Shown here: positions 1 to 6,775 of the stretch, one piece after another
How positions within the stretch are numbered: the stretch's first letter is position 1
Layout: every line of letters starts with the position of its first letter
Origin: an uncultured Spartobacteria bacterium
Lineage (GTDB): Bacteria > Verrucomicrobiota > Verrucomicrobiia > Chthoniobacterales > Terrimicrobiaceae
Reading direction: 5' to 3'
Assembly: GCA_903915315.1 (NCBI GenBank)
Contig: CAIWSO010000038.1
Location: 1 to 6,775 of the forward strand
Length of the DNA stretch: 6,775 bases
Made by a program: the position numbers and the translations under genes
Notes under the pieces: generated by a model
Told to the model about the DNA's origin: nothing
The model's database searches: none
What the model saw: only the letters and a program-made list of their open reading frames with translations

Positions 1-1587
1 CGTGTGCTGGAAAGCCGGGACGGAAATCGCCACAAGGCCGGGCCGATCCCTGCGTTTATTCTCGGTTTCGGTGCGGCCCCCACAGAGACCACCGTGCCTT
101 GCCTGATCGCGGCTGTGGAATGGCCGGGAAGCGCTCGATTTTCGTTTGAAAGCAACGAACAGAAAATTCTCGAAGCGTCCGCGGAGGTGAACCAGTCGCA
201 GCCTCCGGTGGTGGAGGATGGCGAATCCATGGCATCACCGCGTTCCGTATTCACTTTCAGCAAATCCGGAATGGGTGAGGCGAGTCGGAATCTGCACCGC
301 TGGACGCGCACCCATTTGTTGCCCGACGGAAATCGGCTGCGACTCATCGACAACAATTCCTGGGAGGGCTGCAGCATGGATGTTTCGGAAAACGCGGTCC
401 TGAAAATGATGGAGGACAGCGCGAATCTGGGCATCGAGCTTTATGTGCTCGATGATGGCTGGTTCGGCAATGGAGCCGAAGCGCGCACCTCACCGCGCGC
501 CGGACTCGGCGACTGGCAGTTCAACAAGGATCGTTTTCCCCAAGGCCTCGACAACATCATGAAGGCCGCCAAAAAGATGGGCATCGAGTTTGGCATTTGG
601 TTTGAGCCCGAGATGGTGAATCCCAAAAGCAAGCTGTTTCAAAGCAGGCCGGAGTGGGTCATGCGCAATCCGGGCCATGAGTTGGCGCTCCAGCGAGAGC
701 AAGCTGCGTTGGATGTCGCGAATCCCGATGTGCAGGAGTTCATGTTTGCTTCGGTGAATGCACTGCTCACGGCCTATCCCGGCATCCGCTTCGTCAAGTG
801 GGACTGCAATTCGAACATCAATAATCCCTACTCGCCCTATCTCGGGCCGAGCAGGCAGGGCAACATGCTCAATGCCTACAACAATGGCTATCTCGGAGTG
901 ATGCGACGCCTTGTTGAAGCGCACCCGGGGGTCGACTTTCAAGCCTGCGCCGCCGGTGGTGGGCGCGCCAATTATGGCGCCATGCGTTACAGCCAAACCT
1001 TCTGGCCGAGCGACGCGACGGATCCGCGTTATCGAATTAGAGCCCAGTGGAATTTCTCCCGTTTCATGCCGCCCTTGGCCATCACCGCTCATGTCACTCA
1101 TGCCGGCGGCGAGTCGCTCCACCCGAAATTCCGCTTCGATGTTTCCATGATGTGCCAACTCGGCATGGAGGTGGACACGCGCAAATCGACGCCGGAATAC
1201 CTCGCCGCAGCCAAGACCGGGATTGCCGCCTACAAGCAGGTTCGCGAGATCGTGCAATTGGGCGACCAGTATCGCCACGCGCATCCCTCGGACTCCTCAA
1301 CGCCTTCGATGAATTTTGTTTCGCGCGATTTGAAGAAGGCCTTTGTCCTGGCCTACCAAATCGGGTCGGCGCCGAATCCCATTTCCTTCACCGCGCCGGT
1401 TTCCGGGCTGGACCCGAATGTTGTTTACGAAGCCGTGGAAATCAACCTGCCCGAGGGCGACGCGACGCCACGATTGGCACCCGGCGTGGAACGCCGCCAA
1501 ACCGGTGCTGCATGGATGGCCAACGGCGTTCCGGTCGTTTTCACCCGGCAATGCGACAGCGCCGCAATCGTCTTGGATTCCAAATGA
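1..1587 (+). CDS. GH36 alpha-galactosidase-type glycoside hydrolase, 5' end missing
   Basis: The reading frame is open at the left edge, so the GTG at position 4 is probably an internal codon. Residue numbers here count from that GTG. Roughly the last 527 residues are present; GH36 enzymes are usually 700 or more, so most of the N-terminal beta-sandwich is missing. The barrel begins near NNSW (117-120) and carries LDDGWFG (149-155), WFEPEMV (199-205), the nucleophile motif KWDCN with Asp267, the sugar-binding motif CAAGGGR (315-321) and the acid/base motif SDATD with Asp337. The 70-residue spacing of the two catalytic aspartates is what I recall for characterised GH36 alpha-galactosidases. 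ITAHV (360-364) and a C-terminal beta-sandwich from about 430 follow. The family hydrolyses terminal alpha-galactosides with retention; some members act on alpha-GalNAc. Two pocket positions differ from the usual motif (Gln313, Asn323), so exact specificity is open. Cell location cannot be judged without the N-terminus. The stop is TGA at 1585-1587. Confidence 0.95.
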   Translation, partial: RVLESRDGNRHKAGPIPAFILGFGAAPTETTVPCLIAAVEWPGSARFSFESNEQKILEASAEVNQSQPPVVEDGESMASPRSVFTFSKSGMGEASRNLHRWTRTHLLPDGNRLRLIDNNSWEGCSMDVSENAVLKMMEDSANLGIELYVLDDGWFGNGAEARTSPRAGLGDWQFNKDRFPQGLDNIMKAAKKMGIEFGIWFEPEMVNPKSKLFQSRPEWVMRNPGHELALQREQAALDVANPDVQEFMFASVNALLTAYPGIRFVKWDCNSNINNPYSPYLGPSRQGNMLNAYNNGYLGVMRRLVEAHPGVDFQACAAGGGRANYGAMRYSQTFWPSDATDPRYRIRAQWNFSRFMPPLAITAHVTHAGGESLHPKFRFDVSMMCQLGMEVDTRKSTPEYLAAAKTGIAAYKQVREIVQLGDQYRHAHPSDSSTPSMNFVSRDLKKAFVLAYQIGSAPNPISFTAPVSGLDPNVVYEAVEINLPEGDATPRLAPGVERRQTGAAWMANGVPVVFTRQCDSAAIVLDSK

Positions 1588-1668
1588 GTCCGCAATTTGC
1601 AGACAGCGCAGAGAAAAAAACACTGCTGCCCTATAACCGGCCGACCCCGTCAACCAACAAACAATTCC

Positions 1669-4602
1669 ATGAATAAAACGACTCTCCTACTCAGCCTCGC
1701 GCTTTCGCTTTCCACCGCTCTTTGCGCGGAAGAATCGATAGAGAAGCAATTCCAAAACCCGCCGGATGCGGTGAAACCCTCCTGCTACTGGCATTGGTTG
1801 AACAACCATGTGGATAAGGAGGGCATCACCCGCGATCTGGAGGAGTTCAAGGCCAAGGGCATGGGCGGAGCCACGATCTACCCGGTGGCCGGTCACGGGG
1901 TTCCTAGCAACATCAGATTCCTCTCGCCCGAATGGCGCGAACTCTTCAAACACGCCGTGAACGAGGGCGCTCGCTTGGGGCTCGAGATCGGTGTGAATTT
2001 GGGCTCTGGGTGGTGTGTTGGCGGGCCTTGGACGACTCCGGAGAAGTCCGGAAGATGGTTCCTCCAGTCGGAACTCAAGCTCACCGGACCGCAGAAATTC
2101 TCCGGCACATTGCCACTGCCTGGGCCGAAGGACGGCTATGATTCGCCGCCGCTGCTTCAAGTGCCCAGGTATATCAATCTCCCGCTTGAAAAAGTGGATT
2201 ATCGGGATAGTGCCGTTGTCGCTTTCCGCGAGCCTGAGCGTGCGCGACTCGGAGATGCCGATGCGCGTCGTAAGGATCTGCCGACGAAAAGCAATCGCTG
2301 GGACGCCAGCGTCTTCACCCGGCCAAGCGAGGTCACGGGCAAGGCGCTGACGCCTTGGACGGCCCTGCCCAATGACGAACCCATCGCTCCCGGCGAGGTG
2401 ATCGACCTGACTTCAAAAGTCGGGCCCGATGGCAAACTCGACTGGGATGTTCCCGAAGGCTCGTGGACGATCATCCGCACCGGACATCGGATGACCGGAA
2501 GCATGATGACCTGCACAACGAAGGGGGGAGATGGTCTCGCTGTGGATTTTTTGAGTGCGTCGGCATTGGATCAGCAGTGGGAAAATATGGTCAAAATCTA
2601 TCTGGAGGACGCCGGTTCGCATGTCGGCAAGACCTTGAAGTATATCGCCACCGACAGCTTCGAGGATGGATATCCGAACTGGACGGAGAAACTTTTGGCG
2701 GAGTTCCAGCGTTTCCGTGGCTACGACCCGAAGCCCTACCTGCCTGTGCTGGCGGGGAGATTGGTGGGCAGCGCCGAAATCTCCGAGCGCTTTCTCCACG
2801 ATTATCGCAAGACCGTCGCCGACTGCATGGCGGACGACCACTATGGTCACTTGACCAAGCTCACAAACGAACAAGGCATGAAGACGCTTTGCGAAGCGGC
2901 GGGGCCGAGTTGGTCCCAGTCGATGTGTATGGATGGCCTCAAAAATCTCGGTCGCGTGGACATGCCCATGGGCGAATTCTGGCGGGGGCTTTTCCTGATC
3001 AATGGCCAAAACCAAGTGGGCAAACAGACCGCGAGCGCAGCTCACATCTACGGGCGCAAGACGGCCACGGCGGAAGCCTTCACTTCCTTCGCGCCGGACT
3101 GGGACAACGGCCCCGCGCTATTGAAGCCGATCGCTGATGTCGCATTTTGCGAAGGCATCAATCGGATCGCTTTTCATGGCATGACCGCCACGCGGCCGCA
3201 GGACGGGAAGCCCGGTTACGAATTTTTCGCCGGCACGCATTTCAACCCCAATGTCACTTGGTGGAATCAGGCCGCCGGGCCGTGGTTGAATTATGTGAAC
3301 CGCTGCCAGGCCCTACTGCAAAGCGGTCTCTTCGCCGCCGATGTGCTCTACTACAACGGCGACGGGGCGCCGAACCTAGTCGAGGCGAAACATGTCCCCG
3401 CGGGTCTCGGCAAAGGCTATGACTACGATGTCTGCAACGAGGAGGTCTTGCTCACACGCCTCTCGGTGAAGGACGGGCGCATCGTGCTTCCCGATGGCAT
3501 GAGCTACCGCGTGCTCGTTTTGCCGAACACCACGAAAATGCCCGCGCCGGTGGCGCAAAAGCTCCGCGAGTTGGTGCAGGCCGGCGCGACGGTGATCGGG
3601 CCGAAGCCCCTCACCGATCCCGGCCTCAAAAACCATCCGCAGTGCGATGACGAGGTGAAGAAAATCGGCGAGGAACTCTGGGGTGGAAAGACTGGCAAGG
3701 GCCGAGTTTTCCAAGGCAAGACCGAGCGCGAGGTTTTGCTGGCTGATGGCGTGTTGCCGGATTTCGAGGCCGCCGGAGCGAATGACACCTTCATCGACTT
3801 CATCCACCGCACGACGCCCGAGGCGGAATTTTACTTCCTCGCAAACCGCAAGGATCGCCCGGAGAAAGTCACCGCCACCTTCCGCCAAGCTGGTCGCCAA
3901 CCCGAGTTGTGGAATCCCGTGAACGGCGAGCAGCGCGACCTGCCGAACTTCAAAATCGAGAACGGCCGAACGAGCATTCCGCTCGAGTTCGATCCGAACG
4001 GCTCGATGTTTGTGGTCTTCCGCAAGCCGACCACCACCACCGCAGGCCAGGGCAGCAATTTCCAGTCGTTCGAGACCGTCCAAACCCTCGAAGGCCCGTG
4101 GACTGTGCAGTTCGACAAGGAGTGGTTCTACCCAACCAGCGGCCTCACCGCCGAAGCCGCCGAGGGCAAAATCGTCTTCGAAAAGCTCGAGGATTGGAGC
4201 AAGCGCCCCGAGGACGCCGTGAAACATTTCAGCGGCACAGCCGTTTATGAAAAAGTTTTCAGTTTTCAGCCTTCAGTTTTCAGCAAGGACAAGAGGTTTT
4301 ATCTCGATCTCGGAAATGTCAGTGAGACGGCGAAGGTCACGCTCAACGGAAAGGACCTCGGAGTCGTCTGGTGTGCGCCCCGGCGCGTGGAGATCACCGA
4401 GGCCCTCAAAGCGGGCGAGAACGAACTGAAGATCGAAGTCGTCAACAACTGGCCGAACCGCCTGATTGGCGACGGCAAGCTCCCTGCCGACCAACGCCGC
4501 ACCAAAACGAACATCAATAAATACAATCCACCAAAAACCGGTGATCAACCCTTACATGCCTCCGGCCTCCTTGGCCCGGTGAGCATTTCGACAACGCAGT
4601 AA
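1669..4602 (+). CDS. Secreted GH106-type glycoside hydrolase (alpha-L-rhamnosidase family), complete
   Basis: This 977-residue protein starts at ATG 1669, chosen because it gives a clear signal peptide: Lys3, a hydrophobic stretch at 5-18, and likely cleavage after Ala17 or Ala20. A TTG at 1597 in the same frame would place 24 polar residues ahead of it. The mature N-terminus has the GH106 pattern FQNPP (28-32), YWHWL (40-44) and then NLGSGWC...GGPW (110-121). The core carries TDSFEDG (Asp329, Glu332), LCEAAGP (Glu409), MGEFW (Glu436) and TAEAF (Glu469). By comparison with the downstream paralogue, Glu332 and Glu469 are my best guess for the catalytic pair; GH106 is an inverting family. A GATase-like segment spans about 602-670, and a jelly-roll from about 800 holds LNGKDLGVVW and NWPNRLIGD. 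Known GH106 activity is release of alpha-L-rhamnose; the substrate here is inferred. The gap to the GH36 gene is 81 bases. A heptamer repeat lies inside the jelly-roll coding sequence. I see no clear Shine-Dalgarno sequence. Confidence 0.94.
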   Translation: MNKTTLLLSLALSLSTALCAEESIEKQFQNPPDAVKPSCYWHWLNNHVDKEGITRDLEEFKAKGMGGATIYPVAGHGVPSNIRFLSPEWRELFKHAVNEGARLGLEIGVNLGSGWCVGGPWTTPEKSGRWFLQSELKLTGPQKFSGTLPLPGPKDGYDSPPLLQVPRYINLPLEKVDYRDSAVVAFREPERARLGDADARRKDLPTKSNRWDASVFTRPSEVTGKALTPWTALPNDEPIAPGEVIDLTSKVGPDGKLDWDVPEGSWTIIRTGHRMTGSMMTCTTKGGDGLAVDFLSASALDQQWENMVKIYLEDAGSHVGKTLKYIATDSFEDGYPNWTEKLLAEFQRFRGYDPKPYLPVLAGRLVGSAEISERFLHDYRKTVADCMADDHYGHLTKLTNEQGMKTLCEAAGPSWSQSMCMDGLKNLGRVDMPMGEFWRGLFLINGQNQVGKQTASAAHIYGRKTATAEAFTSFAPDWDNGPALLKPIADVAFCEGINRIAFHGMTATRPQDGKPGYEFFAGTHFNPNVTWWNQAAGPWLNYVNRCQALLQSGLFAADVLYYNGDGAPNLVEAKHVPAGLGKGYDYDVCNEEVLLTRLSVKDGRIVLPDGMSYRVLVLPNTTKMPAPVAQKLRELVQAGATVIGPKPLTDPGLKNHPQCDDEVKKIGEELWGGKTGKGRVFQGKTEREVLLADGVLPDFEAAGANDTFIDFIHRTTPEAEFYFLANRKDRPEKVTATFRQAGRQPELWNPVNGEQRDLPNFKIENGRTSIPLEFDPNGSMFVVFRKPTTTTAGQGSNFQSFETVQTLEGPWTVQFDKEWFYPTSGLTAEAAEGKIVFEKLEDWSKRPEDAVKHFSGTAVYEKVFSFQPSVFSKDKRFYLDLGNVSETAKVTLNGKDLGVVWCAPRRVEITEALKAGENELKIEVVNNWPNRLIGDGKLPADQRRTKTNINKYNPPKTGDQPLHASGLLGPVSISTTQ
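4254..4284 (+). repeat. Tandem heptamer repeat (AGTTTTC units) inside a coding sequence
   Basis: Four consecutive 7-base units read AGTTTTC (4254-4260), AGTTTTC (4261-4267), AGCCTTC (4268-4274) and AGTTTTC (4275-4281), followed by AGC. G+C is 12 of 31 bases, against 25 of 40 in 4201-4240. Because 7 is not a multiple of 3, the units are read in shifting frames, giving VFSFQPSVFS in the jelly-roll of the GH106-type protein (residues 863-872) without breaking the frame. From memory, similar heptamer runs occur as dispersed, mostly intergenic repeats in Verrucomicrobiota and some other environmental bacteria; this was not verified. Confidence 0.75.
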
Positions 4603-4612
4603 GACCTTTCCC

Positions 4613-6775
4613 ATGCGAAAAAAAACGAGAATCCTTCTTGCTCTCATGCTCATGGGCTCTCTCCGAGCCGAGCAAACTCTCGAGCAACGCTTCGACAACC
4701 CGCCGGTCTCGGCGATGCCGGGCGTTTATTGGTATTTCAATGACGGCAATCTGAACTCCAAGGAGATGACGGCCGAGTTGGAGAACATGAAAGAGGTCGG
4801 CATCAATAAGGTGCTTTTCCTCGAGGTGAACTTGGGGATTCCAAAGGGGCCGGTGCAGTGGATGACCGAGACGTGGCAGAATACATTTGTCCAAATGGTG
4901 CGCGACTCAGAGCGCTTGGGGATCGATGTGAATCTGGGCATCGGGCCGGGTTGGTGCGGAAGCGGCGGGCCGTGGATCAAGCCGGAGAATGCCATGCAGC
5001 ATCTGGTCTTCAGCTCGGTGGATTTCAAGGGACCGCAGAAGGTTTCCCAAAAGCTCCCCGTGCCGGATCAGCGCCAGGAGCCATTCCTCTCGATGCGGCA
5101 TCCGTTTTACGAGGATTTCGCGGTGTATGCGTTCCCCAGTGTGGGCGCCGTGATTCCCGACATCAACGAGAAGGCGCTCTACAAGCGCGAGCCCTACTCT
5201 TCTTGGAAACAGGTGAAACCCTATCTGCCGACCTCCGTCCACTACACTGAGCCGGGGCCGGCGCGCGTCATCGCCCCCGACAATATCGTGGACCTGACTA
5301 AGAACCTGAAACCCGACGGCACGCTCGACTGGGAAGTGCCTGCCGGAAATTGGACGGTGGTTCGCATGGGGCGCCGCATCAATGGCGCGGGCACTCGACC
5401 AGCTCCGAGCGCGGCCGAGGGATGCGAGTCCGACAAGTTCGATGCAGAGGCGATCGATTTCCACCTCTCCAAATTCGTCGGCACCTTGTTGGAAAAAATC
5501 GCCCCGCGCGCGAAGGAGCACGGGTTGACGAATCTGCACATGGATAGCTGGGAATCCGGCGCGCAGAACTGGACGCCTGCGTTCCTCGAGGAGTTTAAAA
5601 AACGACGTGGCTATGATGCCAAGCCGTTCCTTTTGACCTATACCGGACGCGCCGTGGAGGGGGTGGAGAAGAGCGAGCGTTTCCTCTGGGATATGCGTCT
5701 CACCGCTCAGGATCTGGTGCTCGAGAATCACGCCGAGGTCGTGAAAGCGTATGCCCATAAGAACGGGCTCGAACTCTCTATCGAGCCCTACGACATGAAT
5801 CCTGCCGGGGACCTCGACTTGGGCGCGGTGGCGGATATTCCGATGGGGGAGTTTTGGCAGAACGCGCTTGATTCGACCTACAGCGTCATCCAGGCGACCT
5901 CCATCGCCCATGTGATGGGGAAACCCGTCGTGGCTACCGAGTCGTTCACATCTATGGGCGGCGTGGATGTCTATCCCGCAACGATGAAAGACCAGGGAGA
6001 CTGGGCGTTTGCTGTAGGCGTCAACCGGATCTTCTTCCACACCTACACGCATCAACCGCTGAGCCAGGACTACAAGCCCGGCTTCACGCTCGGGCCACAT
6101 GGGGTTTATTGGAACCTCAACCAGACTTGGTGGCCGATGGTCGGTGCCTACCACCACTACCTCACGCGGTGCTCCGAGATTCTTCGCGAGGGCACCACGG
6201 TCTCCGATGTGCTTTACCTCACCCCCGAGGGTGCGCCGCACATTTTCCTGCCGCCAGAGAGCGTGCTGGAGGGAACAGGTTTCTACAAAGACAAAAAAGG
6301 CTACGGATTTGATGGCTGCTCGCCACGGATGCTCCTCGAGCGCGGGGAGGTGAAGGACGGCTTGATCTCGTTCCCCGGCGGAACCTCCTACCGCGTGATG
6401 GTTCTTCCGCAGGTGCAGACAATGACCCCGGCCCTGCTCGCAAAAGTCCGCGACCTCGTGAAAGCCGGCGCCACCATCGTCGGGAATCCGCCGCTCAAAT
6501 CCCCGAGCCTCTCGGGCTATCCCGCCTGCGACGAGGAAGTCCAAACCCTCGCCAAGGACCTCTGGGGAAGCCTCGAAGCCCCCGCCGATCCGACCAAACG
6601 CACCTACGGCAAGGGCGCGATCCACTGGGGCGGCCAGCTCTCACCTGCGAACCAAGGGCCGCTTTATCCAGCCTATGATCTCACGGCAGCGATCCTGAAA
6701 TCGATGGGCGTGGTCGAGGATTTCACCGCCACCGGTCCGGTGCGCTACGGTCACCGCCGCACCGACGACCGCGAC
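4613..6775 (+). CDS. Second secreted GH106-type glycoside hydrolase, 3' end beyond window
   Basis: The frame is open from ATG 4613 to the last base (721 codons, no stop). The start gives a signal peptide: Arg2-Lys3-Lys4, a hydrophobic stretch at 7-17, and probable cleavage after Ala19. The protein aligns along its length with the GH106-type protein 10 bases upstream but is clearly diverged. Shared landmarks are DNPP, NLGIGPGWC...GGPW (107-121), a GCESDKF stretch with Asp274, MDSWESG (Asp311, Glu314), SIEPYD (Glu391), MGEFW (Glu413) and TESF (Glu443), then a GATase-like segment at about 583-645. Glu314 and Glu443 are the candidate catalytic pair, 129 apart against 137 in the neighbour. The YWHW aromatic motif of the neighbour is YWYFN here, and GMGGATIYPV is GINKVLFLEV, so substrate contacts may differ. 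The last visible residues fall just before the segment preceding the C-terminal jelly-roll, so about 200-250 residues are probably missing. The likely role is hydrolysis of a rhamnoside or related glycoside outside the cytoplasm. Confidence 0.92.
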   Translation, partial: MRKKTRILLALMLMGSLRAEQTLEQRFDNPPVSAMPGVYWYFNDGNLNSKEMTAELENMKEVGINKVLFLEVNLGIPKGPVQWMTETWQNTFVQMVRDSERLGIDVNLGIGPGWCGSGGPWIKPENAMQHLVFSSVDFKGPQKVSQKLPVPDQRQEPFLSMRHPFYEDFAVYAFPSVGAVIPDINEKALYKREPYSSWKQVKPYLPTSVHYTEPGPARVIAPDNIVDLTKNLKPDGTLDWEVPAGNWTVVRMGRRINGAGTRPAPSAAEGCESDKFDAEAIDFHLSKFVGTLLEKIAPRAKEHGLTNLHMDSWESGAQNWTPAFLEEFKKRRGYDAKPFLLTYTGRAVEGVEKSERFLWDMRLTAQDLVLENHAEVVKAYAHKNGLELSIEPYDMNPAGDLDLGAVADIPMGEFWQNALDSTYSVIQATSIAHVMGKPVVATESFTSMGGVDVYPATMKDQGDWAFAVGVNRIFFHTYTHQPLSQDYKPGFTLGPHGVYWNLNQTWWPMVGAYHHYLTRCSEILREGTTVSDVLYLTPEGAPHIFLPPESVLEGTGFYKDKKGYGFDGCSPRMLLERGEVKDGLISFPGGTSYRVMVLPQVQTMTPALLAKVRDLVKAGATIVGNPPLKSPSLSGYPACDEEVQTLAKDLWGSLEAPADPTKRTYGKGAIHWGGQLSPANQGPLYPAYDLTAAILKSMGVVEDFTATGPVRYGHRRTDDRD

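Noticed and set aside
490..1284. Antisense open frame of 264 codons opposite the GH36 gene
   Set aside because: It is opposite the catalytic barrel of a well-supported gene and shows no recognisable motif; it is a codon-bias shadow.
1632..1637. TATAAC as a -10 promoter element in the gap between the first two genes
   Set aside because: No -35-like sequence lies about 17 bases upstream (1609-1614 reads CAGAGA). TTGCAG at 1597-1602 is 29 bases away, too far for a sigma70-type promoter.
1597..1668. TTG at 1597 as an earlier start of the first GH106-type gene
   Set aside because: It would add 24 polar, Arg/Lys/Pro-rich residues before an otherwise normal signal peptide, and no ribosome binding site supports it.
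1588..1668. Transcription terminator after the GH36 gene
   Set aside because: I found no stable stem followed by a T run; the A-run at 1614-1620 is not preceded by a strong hairpin on either strand.
1669..1728. Lipoprotein signal (Cys19) in the first GH106-type protein
   Set aside because: The residues before Cys19 (Thr-Ala-Leu) do not fit a lipobox, which needs Gly, Ala or Ser just before the Cys. Ordinary signal peptidase cleavage fits better.
3376..4227. Antisense open frame of 283 codons opposite the first GH106-type gene
   Set aside because: Same reason: the sense strand carries continuous GH106-type sequence, and the antisense translation has only low-complexity Leu/Gly/Ala/Glu-rich stretches.
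4907..6625. Long antisense open frame of 572 codons opposite the second GH106-type gene
   Set aside because: It lies wholly opposite a gene with strong family motifs. Its translation is rich in Arg, Gly, Ala and His with no recognisable domain, and such open frames are common opposite GC-rich genes.

Overview
The window holds three genes on the + strand, read left to right with short gaps: the 3' part of a GH36 alpha-galactosidase-type gene (1-1587), a complete GH106-type glycoside hydrolase gene (1669-4602), and the first 721 codons of a second, divergent GH106-type gene (4613-6775) that runs off the right edge. Nothing in the window suggests phage, insertion sequences, CRISPR, tRNA or rRNA.

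The DNA is GC-rich. The two GH106-type proteins begin with N-terminal signal peptides, so they should act in the periplasm or outside the cell of a Gram-negative-type bacterium. Secreted GH106-type enzymes in series beside a GH36, plus a heptamer AGTTTTC repeat of a kind I associate with this phylum, point to a polysaccharide-degrading member of the Verrucomicrobiota or a relative (Kiritimatiellota, Lentisphaerota). This placement is inference from gene content; there is no marker gene here.

Layout: 1-1587 GH36, open at the left edge; 1588-1668 an 81-base gap with no convincing terminator or promoter; 1669-4602 GH106-type protein of 977 residues with an N-terminal signal, a barrel core, a GATase-like middle region and a C-terminal jelly-roll; 4603-4612 a 10-base gap; 4613-6775 second GH106-type protein, whose C-terminal jelly-roll would lie beyond the window. 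The tight same-strand spacing suggests one transcript.

Together the genes look like part of an operon that trims side chains from a glycan carrying terminal alpha-galactose and alpha-L-rhamnose, such as a pectic or gum-like plant polysaccharide or a microbial exopolysaccharide. No transporter, regulator or SusC/SusD pair is in view, so the substrate cannot be fixed. The most unusual detail is a tandem heptamer repeat at 4254-4284, translated as part of the jelly-roll of the first GH106-type protein.
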